NCBI GenBank assembly: GCA_023400055.1 | Contig: JAEXFN010000035.1 | Location: forward strand, 186,001 to 250,000 | Direction of reading: 5' to 3' | Origin: Bacillota bacterium | Lineage (GTDB): Bacteria > Bacillota > UBA4882 > UBA8346 | Length of the DNA: 64,000 nt | Shown: positions 45,465 to 53,429 of the stretch, piece after piece | Numbering within the stretch: position 1 is the stretch's first letter | Layout: each line of letters opens with the position of its first letter | Position numbers and translations under genes: made by a program | Notes under the pieces: model-generated | Database searches by the model: none | Seen by the model: only the letters and a program-made list of their open reading frames with translations | What the model was told of the DNA's origin: nothing

Positions 45465-46827
45465 TTTTGCGGCATTCCATATAGAACCTTTTTTCTTCGG
45501 CTTCGCCCATGGAAAAGGTCTTCCTGGGCAAAGCTCCCTCAAGCACCACCGTCTTGAAGAGTTGCTGCTTCGCCAAAGGCGGCAGGTAAAATCCGATGTT
45601 GCCGGGCTGGCTCCCGAGCGCCGCGACGACGTCGGCTCCGTGAATATAATCGATTTCCGCCGCCGGATTGGCCGCCAGCCACTGGTCCAAGAAAGTTTGC
45701 AGCGTCCCGACGGCCAACTGTTGCCGCGAGTGGCGCATCGTTATGACTCCAGTTCCCGACGCGCAGACTACCCCGATGATCTGCGCCTCCGGCGCAGCAT
45801 CTCGTCGCTTCTCAAGCTCCGTTTGGAGCGCCACCCCTTCCGCGAGCCATTCCCAGTCGCATTGCGCGCTATCGGCCGCGCAACCCTCCGCCAGCGCCGG
45901 AATGATCCGTTCCTGAGCGCTATGAAATACCACCCGGTGGATCGGCTCGAATTGCAAGCCTGGGTCATGGAGATTGACCAATTCCACCAGGGCAAAACGG
46001 GCCGGATGCTCCAGCGCCTGTTCGGGCGGGAGGGTCGCTTTCAAGCGTTCCCAGACCGTCTTGGCCGTGGCCAGGGAATGATTGCCGTCGCCCACCGCGT
46101 ATAGCAAGGGCTCGGACTGGTCGGTGCCGTATTTGCGGCAGAATTGCGCCGGATCGGCCAAGCGCGCCAGTCCCGCGGCAATGGCCCGCACCAGTCGTGG
46201 ATCACTTATCGCGTAACCCGTCAAATGGCCGCCGTTCATCAGCAAATCCAGATCGTAAAGGGGTTTTTCCCGGCCCGCCCATTCCGCCAGGGGTTCGATC
46301 ACCTGTTTTTGCGGATCATCGATCAGCACCAGGATATGCGGGCACTCCAACGGGGCCCCTTCCCGGATCCGGACCCGGGGCGGGATGCGCTCCAACACCG
46401 TGCCTTCGGTCGCCCGGATCAGACTCCGTGAACCCTTATTAAAATCGTAGCACTCCAGATCCAACGCCACGACCAGCCCGCGCCGGACTTTGCCGCCGTT
46501 CGTGCGCCGTTCGACCAGCACAAACCCTGGTTCGCAGGGTTTGAGGATCTCCTGCTCCAGATATTCGGCCATCTTCCGCTGGATCCGGCCGATCCGCGCC
46601 GGCTCGTCGTCCCGGCCCAGATAAACTTCGGGGAAGATCAGCTGCAAAGTGGAAGGCGCTTCGCCGACCAACTCGGCGAGCCGCTCCCAATACTCCGGTT
46701 GCGAGGTATATTGATCGCAGGCCACTACCGGCCACTTGGAGAGTTCGACCGCCCCGGCCGGTAATAAAAGCTGCGGAATGGCAATGGCTAATTTCGCTAA
46801 ATCGGTCACCTTCTGAACCTCTTTCAT
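45457..46827 (-). CDS. DUF1015 family protein
   Basis: 456 aa, cytoplasmic, covering the whole DUF1015 family length. Seen: WPVVACDQYTSQPEYWERLA near the N-terminus, RIGRIQRKMAEYLEQ, LLYAVGDGNHSLATAKTVW in the middle, a strongly conserved family block, and ALVELVNLHDPGLQFEPIHR. The biochemical role of DUF1015 is not established. The open frame continues to 47238 but the upstream part overlaps another gene; ATG 46827 with AGGG 8 nt before it is the start. It follows the secreted-protein gene by 13 bp and is probably transcribed with it. Confidence 0.85.
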   Translation of the reverse strand: MKEVQKVTDLAKLAIAIPQLLLPAGAVELSKWPVVACDQYTSQPEYWERLAELVGEAPSTLQLIFPEVYLGRDDEPARIGRIQRKMAEYLEQEILKPCEPGFVLVERRTNGGKVRRGLVVALDLECYDFNKGSRSLIRATEGTVLERIPPRVRIREGAPLECPHILVLIDDPQKQVIEPLAEWAGREKPLYDLDLLMNGGHLTGYAISDPRLVRAIAAGLARLADPAQFCRKYGTDQSEPLLYAVGDGNHSLATAKTVWERLKATLPPEQALEHPARFALVELVNLHDPGLQFEPIHRVVFHSAQERIIPALAEGCAADSAQCDWEWLAEGVALQTELEKRRDAAPEAQIIGVVCASGTGVITMRHSRQQLAVGTLQTFLDQWLAANPAAEIDYIHGADVVAALGSQPGNIGFYLPPLAKQQLFKTVVLEGALPRKTFSMGEAEEKRFYMECRKIR

Positions 46828-46840
46828 CAATTTTTCCCTG

Positions 46841-47356
46841 TCAATTGGCCCACGGCAAGCCCTGGATACGGGCGTCCATATCGATTTGAACCGTGAAATT
46901 GCCGGCCGGGAGCGGCGCCCCCTCCGCATAAAGGCGGTAAGTGATGGTCTCGCGCCGCTCACAATCCAGCGCGCCGCGATAGGCAGCGACTTCCGCCCAT
47001 TGCTGGGACAGTCGGAAGAAATTCCGGCCATCCTTGGACCAGCGCAATTGGGTAATGGGGATCCGGTTGGCCGGATTGGTGGCATCCACCAAGTAGGCTC
47101 CGCCGGCGCGGATGCCCAGCGTCCATGGGCCCACCGGCAGATAACGCTGCGCCGAAGCGACCGTAATCGCCTGGTCCGCCTCATAGTAGCCTTGGCTCTG
47201 ACCCGAACTGTCGCTGGCCACCGTGAAGGAGATCCCATTCGGCGTCACCGCCAGGGTGGTATACGCGTCGGCCAAAGCCGACCCGGTACAGAGCAGGCCA
47301 ACGATAGCCAGGAAACCGATGAGGCCATAGCTGATTCTGGGAAGCATTGGTTTCAT
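46841..47356 (-). CDS. Small secreted protein of the fibre-like cluster
   Basis: 171 aa with a clear signal peptide (YGLIGFLAIVGLLCTGSALA). The mature part is beta-rich (YTTLAVTPNGISFTVASD, GYYEADQAITVASAQRYL) and contains LRWSKDGRNFFRLSQQWAEV, then ETITYRLYAEG..GNFTVQIDMDA. The W-S-x-D-G-R-x block followed by a hydrophobic terminal strand recurs in 51394-51843, so the two are probably distant paralogues. I do not recognise a named family. AAGGAGG before ATG 47356 fixes the start; only 55 bp separate it from the divergent beta-barrel gene. Confidence 0.72.
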   Translation of the reverse strand: MKPMLPRISYGLIGFLAIVGLLCTGSALADAYTTLAVTPNGISFTVASDSSGQSQGYYEADQAITVASAQRYLPVGPWTLGIRAGGAYLVDATNPANRIPITQLRWSKDGRNFFRLSQQWAEVAAYRGALDCERRETITYRLYAEGAPLPAGNFTVQIDMDARIQGLPWAN

Positions 47357-47411
47357 GGCATCCTCCTTGAAAACAGCAGGATTTTGAGGCCCGGAAAACG
47401 AATTTAAGTTC

Positions 47412-50294
47412 ATGAGCTGGGCTTTTAATAAAAATAGCGCTTGCCGCTTTGATTATATTTCGCTGATTTTTGCCGTTTTCCTGCTCCTGGGGTCAGCGGT
47501 TCCGGTTCGGGGCGCTGAAATTGTGCTGAACCCGGCTCTTTCCGTCACGGTTCCCGCCCCCCAATCCGGCAACCCCGGCGAATTCCTCACCTATCTGCTT
47601 GAACTGAACAACCATGGCGCCAAACCCTTGAATTTACAAGTCGAATACTTGAGCGAGCATCGCTGGAACGTCATCGGCGACGTGACGGTCAGCCTGCCCG
47701 CCCACGCCAGTAAACAATATTTCCCGGTGACGGTCTTCATTCCCCAAAACGTACCGGCCGGTTTCGAAGAAAAATTGCGGGTCCGGTTCAAGCCGCTCGG
47801 TGAGACGTTCCCCTGGCCGGATCTGGTGCTGACCGCCCGGGTCAACTCGGTGTCCGCCATCCATTTCGACGCCCCCGACTCCGGCAAGGCGGTCCCCGGC
47901 ACCACCGTCCACTATGCGATCACCGTGACCAATACCGGCAATACCGCCGAACAATTTGCGGTGCAAGCTCGTTCCGCCCATGGTTGGCCGGCGCGGCTCA
48001 CACCGGACGCCTTTCCGCTCGCTCCCGGTCAAAACCAGATCGTGCGGGTCGAATTGCAAGTTCCCGGCTATACGACATTTGCTTCCGACCAGCTGGAATT
48101 GACCTTCCGTTGGGGACGCGAGACCAAGGTCCTCAACCTGACCACTTTCATCGTGGATCAATTGGATTCCTTAAGTTCCCAGTATTACATCTGGCAAGGC
48201 TACCTCCATCTCGGGCCGCCGGATCTGGCACAGTTCAACGCCGGGGATACCGCCGCCGAACTGGCATTGAACGGTCAGTGGGGTCCGGACCGGACCCTCA
48301 GCCTGTATGGTTCCAATCAAAGCTGGTTTACGGACTTTCAGTTCGACCATTGGGATCTCAAGGCCGGTCAATTCCCGTTGACCTGGCCGGGCCTGGTGGC
48401 GCCGCCCACCGGTTCAGCCAGCTTCCAACTGAGCGACAAGAGCGGCGAGCGGTATTGGACGCTTTCCCGCTGGGCGGCGGCGGATAATTCCGGCCGCTCC
48501 ATCTGGGGCGCCGATGCCGCGCTGGACGACCGTTCCAACCTCCGTTTCCTCTACGACCCGTTGCCCGGCAACCCGCAGCAGATCCTGGAATGGCATTATC
48601 AGCGGGATATCGCGCCCAACCTATTCTGGACCGACACGCTCTCGGCCGATGTCGGCGATCCGTCGCGCAACGCCGGCGCATTCAGCCTGACCGGCCAGCG
48701 GGAAGCGTGGCAATGGGATACCCATCTGCAGTTTCAGCAGAACTTTTATAACATCCTGAACCAGAAGAGTCTCTGGGCGACGCTCAGCCTGGCGCCAGCG
48801 GCGGCGCGGCCGGCCGGCTACCTGCAAATGCGTTACGAATCCAAGCAGTTAAACGAAGGCTCCTCCGGAATCAACCAGTATGACGATTATCAGTTGCAGG
48901 CCAGCGCGGCCCTGCCATCGGGCCTGCGGCTGAATCTAACGCACGGCCGCCACTGGCTGAACTCCGCTTTCGACAGCGACGACACCAGCCTCGCGTTGGG
49001 CCTGACCCGCCAAACCGGCCGTTTCAATCACGAAGGCACCATCAGTTATTCGACGGATTATCAGATGGGGGACGGGCGCTCCCGGTATCAATCCTTCGAT
49101 TGGTACACCCGTTACCAACTCTCCCAGGCCGACGGGTTGATCATTAACCCCAATGCCGACAGCGATCTGGCCCGGCTGGGACTCGGCTATCAACGGCGCT
49201 GGTCGTTCGGGCCCGAGCTCACTACGCTTTTCTATACCTATCTGCAACCGGATTCCAAGTACAATTGGACCGTCGACTTGAGCTGGCCGTTCTACCAGTA
49301 TTTGCTGCTCTTCAAATACTCGGGGCTGTGGGAAGCCGGGGCCTATCGCACCGATTCCTGCAGCATCAGCATTAATAAGCGCTTTTCCTTTCCGGTCAAG
49401 AAACCGTTGGGCAGCATCGCCGGAACCGCCTTCATTGACAAAAACCGCGATGGCCTCCGCCAGTCCAGCGAACCGACGGCCGGGAATCTCAGCCTGCTGC
49501 TCGACGGCCGGATCGCTTGCCGCACTGATAGCGACGGCAAGCTGGATCTGAGCGGGTTGAGCCCCGGCGAACACACGCTGGCCCTGGACCCCCGCTATAA
49601 CGTCATCTATCTGACGGATCCGGCCATCCGGAAGATCACCGTGAAAGCTTATCAAACTGTTACAGTAAACCTGCCAGTCATCCGCACCCAGAACTTGGCC
49701 GGTTGGGTCTTCCGGGATAAAGGGGCCGGTTCCGGCGCGGCGCCGGCCCAGTCGGGCATCGCCGGCGTGCCGGTGTTGTTGACCGACTTGATCTCCCATG
49801 CAACCCGCCGGACCTATACCGACCAGGACGGCAGATTTGTCTTCTACCAGCTGGTTCCCCACGCTTATCAGCTGACCGTCGACGGCGCCGATCTGCCGGA
49901 AGGCTGGCAATTGCCGCCGGATTTCCAACCGATTCCCGTGGCTGCCGATGCCCTGGAGCGACAGGAGGAAATAGCCATCGGCCTCATTCCCTACGAAAAG
50001 CCGATCGAGATCATCGCCTTACCGGATGCGATCATCAGCCTGACCCCCGAGCCGTCCGTCGTGAACCGGGGCCAGCGGGTCCAGATATCCGTCGCCGTCA
50101 ACCGGCCGGTCCGCCGGGCCACACTGCGGCTCCCTGACGGTTCCCTGCTGGCGCTGGATCCTGCGCAGACCCACTGGCAACATTCATGGCGAGTCCCGCA
50201 GACCCTCGCTCCCGGCCAGTATACGATCGACTGCGAGATGGTGACCCGGACCGGGAAAGAAGTCCGGGAAACGGCGAACTTGATCGTCTTGTAG
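47412..50294 (+). CDS. Usher-like outer-membrane protein: Ig-like domains, predicted beta-barrel, SdrD/Cna-B-like domains
   Basis: 960 aa. Order seen: signal peptide (residues 15-36, LIFAVFLLLGSAVPVRGA); two NEW3/Ig-like domains (about 38-130 and 150-240; PAGFEEKLRVRF, TVTNTGNTAEQFAV); residues 257-658 made of alternating, aromatic-rich strands (YLQMRYESKQL, LQASAALPSGLRLNLTHG, ARLGLGYQRRWSFG) ending SINKRFSF, as expected for an outer-membrane barrel; two Cna-B/SdrD-like domains (about 669-760, GTAFIDKNRDGLRQSSEP; and 763-860, GWVFRDKG); and a final Ig-like domain from 873. Ushers of chaperone-usher pili also combine a barrel with Ig-like domains, but I see no true usher signature. No good ribosome site precedes ATG 47412. 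Confidence 0.65.
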   Translation: MSWAFNKNSACRFDYISLIFAVFLLLGSAVPVRGAEIVLNPALSVTVPAPQSGNPGEFLTYLLELNNHGAKPLNLQVEYLSEHRWNVIGDVTVSLPAHASKQYFPVTVFIPQNVPAGFEEKLRVRFKPLGETFPWPDLVLTARVNSVSAIHFDAPDSGKAVPGTTVHYAITVTNTGNTAEQFAVQARSAHGWPARLTPDAFPLAPGQNQIVRVELQVPGYTTFASDQLELTFRWGRETKVLNLTTFIVDQLDSLSSQYYIWQGYLHLGPPDLAQFNAGDTAAELALNGQWGPDRTLSLYGSNQSWFTDFQFDHWDLKAGQFPLTWPGLVAPPTGSASFQLSDKSGERYWTLSRWAAADNSGRSIWGADAALDDRSNLRFLYDPLPGNPQQILEWHYQRDIAPNLFWTDTLSADVGDPSRNAGAFSLTGQREAWQWDTHLQFQQNFYNILNQKSLWATLSLAPAAARPAGYLQMRYESKQLNEGSSGINQYDDYQLQASAALPSGLRLNLTHGRHWLNSAFDSDDTSLALGLTRQTGRFNHEGTISYSTDYQMGDGRSRYQSFDWYTRYQLSQADGLIINPNADSDLARLGLGYQRRWSFGPELTTLFYTYLQPDSKYNWTVDLSWPFYQYLLLFKYSGLWEAGAYRTDSCSISINKRFSFPVKKPLGSIAGTAFIDKNRDGLRQSSEPTAGNLSLLLDGRIACRTDSDGKLDLSGLSPGEHTLALDPRYNVIYLTDPAIRKITVKAYQTVTVNLPVIRTQNLAGWVFRDKGAGSGAAPAQSGIAGVPVLLTDLISHATRRTYTDQDGRFVFYQLVPHAYQLTVDGADLPEGWQLPPDFQPIPVAADALERQEEIAIGLIPYEKPIEIIALPDAIISLTPEPSVVNRGQRVQISVAVNRPVRRATLRLPDGSLLALDPAQTHWQHSWRVPQTLAPGQYTIDCEMVTRTGKEVRETANLIVL

Positions 50295-50325
50295 CTTTGC
50301 CGAAACGGGTAATCAGAGGAGTTGC

Positions 50326-50628
50326 AAGAGATCGTTTTATGAATCAATGAGCTCTTTCAGTCGCTCAGCAAGCTCTTTCAGCCACTCAACAAGCTTGCTC
50401 AGTCACTCAACAAGCTTACTCAGTCACTCAACAAGCTTGCTCAGCCACTCAACAAGCTTGCTCAGCCACTCAACAAGCTTGCTCAGTCACTCAACAAGCT
50501 CGCTCAGTCACTCAGCAAGCTCTTTCAGTCGCTAAACAAGCTCGTTCAGTCACTCAACAAGCTCGCTCAGTCGCTCAACAAGCTCGCTGACGATTGAATG
50601 AACTCGCTTATTAACAAAACGATCTCTT
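50326..50628. repeat. 21-bp tandem repeat array 2 with flanking inverted repeats
   Basis: Eleven units of exactly 21 bp (50350-50580) of the same family as 4441-4839: AGCT, then (T/C)NNTCAG, then YCACTCAACA. The left leader (AAGAGATCGTTTT, 50326-50338, then GAATCAA) resembles that of array 1. A perfect inverted copy, AAAACGATCTCTT, lies at 50616-50628, so the array is bracketed by 13-bp inverted repeats. It follows the beta-barrel gene. A stray unit (CTTTCAGTCACTCAACAAAC) sits at about 51249, beyond the fold-back element. Confidence 0.92.
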
Positions 50629-50679
50629 TTACTAACTCAACTTCCGCAGAGAAAACGGGAAGAACTTTTGGATGCTCCT

Positions 50680-51200
50680 TCTTTTGGCCCACGGTTCCGT
50701 CGGCGGGATTACTTTTGGAGCGCCCCAAAAGTAACCAAAAAGGCGCCGGAACCTACGGATTCCCGTCCTCCCTTATGCATCCGGTAATCGTCTTCGTCAT
50801 CCCTGGCCTTCTGTCTGGCTACGGGGCCATGGCTTTCGATGTCCCCTTCGCTGGGCGACCGCCATTTTTCATCCTCGAAAAGAGGCGTCGCCCGCCTTCC
50901 TCTTTGAAGGCGGAAGGTTTACAAAATTTAGTGCATCCTTAAAACATTAAACTCAGTAGCACAAAAAATCAACGGGCACCCGTCTCTAAGGAGGGAGACG
51001 GCGCCGCTTCTTTTCCTGGATGAAAAACAGCGGTCGAGATCAGAAGCCTACACTTGGTTGACAGTCAGAATGCCATGGATGGCGGCGACATTCTAAAACC
51101 CCGGATGAATCAGGAGGTGCCGGAACCTCGGTTCCGGCTGGGCGGATTCCAAAGGGTGTCCCACTACACCCTTTGGTCCTGGGGGCATGGGGGCAGGAAT
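50680..51200. repeat. Fold-back element, copy B
   Basis: Second copy of the element at 27630-28130. Shared features: hairpins ACTTTTGG/CCAAAAGT (50711-50732), GCCGGAACC/GGTTCCGGC (51119-51138), CCAAAGGGTGT with its complement (51149-51176), and the facing motifs TTTTTCATCC (50865) and GGATGAAAAA (51018). Positions 51091-51185 differ from 28027-28121 at one base by eye. The left arm has an indel relative to copy A that changes the reading frame. Repeat units of array 2 lie on both sides, so the element may have inserted into or beside the array. Confidence 0.85.
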
Positions 51201-51338
51201 AGCCTCCCATCGACCCTCAGCTTTCTCCTAAACAATACATCAGAATACATCTTTCAGTCACTCAACAAACTCAAACTCTTTCATGACGGGCTCCATCCTT
51301 TTTGAACTCCCCTGATTAGCGTAGGCTTGCAGGGGCAT

Positions 51339-51370
51339 AAAAAAACTCCTCCGGAAAATTGCCGGAGGAG
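51339..51370 (-). terminator. Strong terminator of the riboswitch-controlled subunit gene
   Basis: CTCCTCCGG (51346-51354) pairs with CCGGAGGAG (51362-51370), 7-nt loop; seven T residues follow on the minus strand. It lies 24 bp past the stop of the 51394 gene. Confidence 0.92.
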
Positions 51371-51393
51371 GGGTACAGGGGATAATAGTGGGT

Positions 51394-51843
51394 TTAGTTT
51401 TGGTAACACAGCTGGTATTGCAATTGAAGAAAGCCGCCGGGATCCGCCGTCGCTGCACGATGAACAGGCAGCCGGTAAAAAACCCGGTAACTCGTCCAAT
51501 TCACTTTGGTGCCCCGCAACAAGTCATTCATTCCCTCGGCCAGGCTTTGCCAGCTCCGGCCATCCGGGGACCACTCCAAGCCGCTCGTTCCCGACAAGGA
51601 TTGGACCTGTAGATTCCAAGCGTGCCAAGAGTTGCTGAAAACTGCCAAGCGGGTTTCATAGATACGCTCATCCGCTGTCGCTTCCACCAGATTGACACTC
51701 TCGATCCGGTAGCGACAGATTTCCGGAACAGTCAAGCTTACAGTGTGTGCGTTGCTGGCGGCCCAGGCGAGATCGCCCGCTGAAAACGCGCCAAAGCAGC
51801 ACAGCACTGCCGTCATCATGGCTAGCTTCCTTGCTAACCTCAT
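51394..51843 (-). CDS. Small secreted subunit-like protein under riboswitch control
   Basis: 149 aa with signal peptide (MMTAVLCCFGAFSAGDLAWA). The mature part begins SNAHTVSLTVPEICRYRIES, comparable to the start of the pilin-like protein at 52869 (SNQHTVTVNVKPFAKLTVL), contains LEWSPDGRSWQSLAEGMNDL like the W-S-x-D-G-R block at 46841, and ends with a beta-strand QLQYQLCYQN. Likely a minor or tip subunit of the same surface structure (inference). It has its own promoter, a GEMM-type riboswitch leader and a strong terminator, so it is expressed separately from the chaperone and pilin genes. Confidence 0.7.
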   Translation of the reverse strand: MRLARKLAMMTAVLCCFGAFSAGDLAWAASNAHTVSLTVPEICRYRIESVNLVEATADERIYETRLAVFSNSWHAWNLQVQSLSGTSGLEWSPDGRSWQSLAEGMNDLLRGTKVNWTSYRVFYRLPVHRAATADPGGFLQLQYQLCYQN

Positions 51844-51849
51844 CGAAAA

Positions 51850-51867
51850 CCCCCGCCTTCCTGGGGG
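51850..51867 (-). promoter_or_regulatory. Hairpin over the start site of the 51394 gene
   Basis: On the minus strand CCCCC (51867-51863), an 8-nt loop AGGAAGGC and GGGGG (51854-51850) are followed by TTTT, two bases, and the ATG at 51843. Both ribosome-site candidates (AGGAAGG, GGGGG) lie in the hairpin. It can act as a terminator or block translation, and is the likely output stage of the riboswitch. Confidence 0.6.
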
Positions 51868-51904
51868 AGCTGACGAAAAATGGGCAAATAAAAAAACAAC
51901 CCAT

Positions 51905-51990
51905 ATTCGGCGGCCCGGCCATCATAGCATTTATGCCTTAGATCCGTGACTTTGCGTCCCCAGCTTTCGCTGGGTTTGCCATTATCGGAC
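51905..51990 (-). promoter_or_regulatory. Class I cyclic-di-GMP (GEMM-I) riboswitch
   Basis: The minus strand carries the GEMM-I consensus in order: GGCAAACC, the GAAA-tetraloop stem CCCAGCGAAAGCTGGG, GGACGCAAAGTCACGG, CTAAGG, and after a short variable stem ATGATGGCCGGG. These are the conserved joining, tetraloop and receptor parts of the aptamer. Downstream, an ATGGG/CCCAT stem with TTTTT (51875-51904) could be a weak terminator, and the GGGGG hairpin sits at the start codon. Most relatives bind c-di-GMP; a minority bind cGAMP, and the sequence does not settle which. It controls the secreted subunit gene 51394-51843. Confidence 0.9.
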
Positions 51991-52022
51991 TTAGTTGTTC
52001 ATTACGCCTAAAACTTATAAAT

Positions 52023-52051
52023 ATTATATCACTGGCACTGCCATTTGGCAA
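52023..52051 (-). promoter_or_regulatory. Promoter of the riboswitch transcript
   Basis: TTGCCA (52051-52046), a 17-bp spacer, and TATAAT (52028-52023) on the minus strand. The start of transcription is expected near 52016, about 25 nt before the aptamer. It lies immediately beyond the chaperone-gene stop. Confidence 0.8.
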
Positions 52052-52053
52052 TC

Positions 52054-52860
52054 TTATTTCACTTGAAAGGTCGTCTGCACCGCTTTCATGGTTTTATCAC
52101 CCAGATCGGCGATGGCCAGGGCAACATAGAAGCCGGGTTTCAATCCCGATGATTCATCCTGCAGCCGGAACTCCTGGGCCGATTCGGGCAGTACCGTTCC
52201 TTCGCCGAAGGGTATTACATTGACGATCCGGCCTTGAGCATCCCGGATCTCCAGCCTGCCTTGGAAATGCACAAATGAAGCGCCGCCGTTTTTGACCCGC
52301 ATCACCGCGGCCAACCCGTGCCGTTGCTGGTCCCAGTTCAAGTTGAAACGCTCGATGCTGCCCACGCTCCGGGCGGACCCGTTGACATCGATCCGCATGA
52401 TGCAGGCGACCCGGCCGGCCATGGCGATCTGCAAACGGTCCTTTCCCTGAGAGGTTGCGGGGACGGTGCCGAACATGAGCGCGGTCCAATAACTGCCGGC
52501 GGCATTGCCCGGCACTCGCAGCGTATATTGGACTTTCTGCCCGGCCTTCGGGGGCAGGCTCAATTGGCTGGCATTGAGGGACACCCATGGGGACGCCGAA
52601 CGTTTCACCGTCCCCACGGGCAAGAATTGATAGGCGCCGGCGGTAGTCAAAAACCAGTCGTTCTTATAGATCGTGACGTTAGTGGTTTCCCGATCCGAAC
52701 CGAAGACGAAGATCTCGCCCTGGTAGGTCTGGCCGGGATCGATCTGAATGCTGATCTCCGGCGGACTGATTCCCAGATCCAAAGCGGAACACGGGACGAC
52801 CCAAGCGAGGGACAGGATTAACCATAACAGTCCGAACGCGCTGATCTTTACCAAAATCAT
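52054..52860 (-). CDS. Secreted Ig-like chaperone (PapD/DUF916-like)
   Basis: 268 aa with a signal peptide (LLWLILSLAWVVPCSALD). The first domain reads LGISPPEISIQIDPGQTYQG, then TNVTIYKNDWFLTTAGAYQF, then SPWVSLNASQLSLPPKAGQK and YTLRVPGNAAGSYWTALMFG; this order is shared by PapD-type pilus chaperones and by DUF916 (WxL-interacting) proteins. A second beta domain covers residues 160-265. No C-terminal membrane anchor is present, which favours a free periplasmic chaperone over the anchored DUF916 type. It lies 8 bp after the pilin-like gene. ATG 52860 is close to GGGTGG; TTG 52854 is an alternative start. Confidence 0.7.
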   Translation of the reverse strand: MILVKISAFGLLWLILSLAWVVPCSALDLGISPPEISIQIDPGQTYQGEIFVFGSDRETTNVTIYKNDWFLTTAGAYQFLPVGTVKRSASPWVSLNASQLSLPPKAGQKVQYTLRVPGNAAGSYWTALMFGTVPATSQGKDRLQIAMAGRVACIMRIDVNGSARSVGSIERFNLNWDQQRHGLAAVMRVKNGGASFVHFQGRLEIRDAQGRIVNVIPFGEGTVLPESAQEFRLQDESSGLKPGFYVALAIADLGDKTMKAVQTTFQVK

Positions 52861-52868
52861 CCACCCTT

Positions 52869-53375
52869 TTATTTTGCTGCGACTGTGTATGTAACCAGGG
52901 TCCGGTATGTCTGGCTGGGATCGAGACTGACGACATTGCCGTTCACCCGCCAGGTCAACTCGATCGGGCTCTGCGTCTGGGCTTTTGTCAAACCGGCGCT
53001 GACGATCGGACTGCCGGCAGTGGTCAAGGTCGTATACTTGCTGACATCGGTGAAATTCGGATCGGTTCCCACCTGCAACAGGCCGGTGATGTCGGTCCCC
53101 TGGGTGGCCTGGCCGGCGACTGAAAGGGTGCAACCGTTGGGCGAATTGGTCTGCACTTGGACCTTTACTTTGGTGTCGAAATTCTTGGTGACCGTTCCGT
53201 CGTCCTTGACATCATTGGCCTCAACCGAGGTGGCGATGTCCGACAGATTGTTGAGCACCGTCAGTTTGGCGAAGGGTTTGACGTTCACCGTCACGGTATG
53301 CTGGTTGCTGGCGAAACTGAAACTGCCGATCGCAAAGACCGCTAACAAAAATACGGAAATGATGCCGCGTTTCAT
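52869..53375 (-). CDS. Pilin-like secreted subunit
   Basis: 168 aa with signal peptide (IISVFLLAVFAIGSFSFA). The mature sequence is beta-rich: NQHTVTVNVKPFAKLTVLNN, KVKVQVQTNSPNGCTLSVAG, ELTWRVNGNVVSLDPSQTYR and the final strand TLVTYTVAAK. An alternating terminal strand suits donor-strand-type fibre subunits, but with one Cys and no recognised family it is only a candidate. AAAGGAGG lies 9 nt before the ATG, a strong site, fitting an abundant major subunit. First gene of the pilin-chaperone pair. A structured leader lies upstream (53430-53510). Confidence 0.65.
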   Translation of the reverse strand: MKRGIISVFLLAVFAIGSFSFASNQHTVTVNVKPFAKLTVLNNLSDIATSVEANDVKDDGTVTKNFDTKVKVQVQTNSPNGCTLSVAGQATQGTDITGLLQVGTDPNFTDVSKYTTLTTAGSPIVSAGLTKAQTQSPIELTWRVNGNVVSLDPSQTYRTLVTYTVAAK

Positions 53376-53429
53376 TCTAAAATGCCTCCTTTGGATTTTT
53401 AATCAACGAAATAACCCGTCAAAATCAGC

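Noticed and set aside
50598..50942. Plus-strand frame of 114 codons at array 2 and copy B
   Set aside because: It spans the array end and the fold-back arm, lacks a ribosome site, and its counterpart in copy A is in a different frame.
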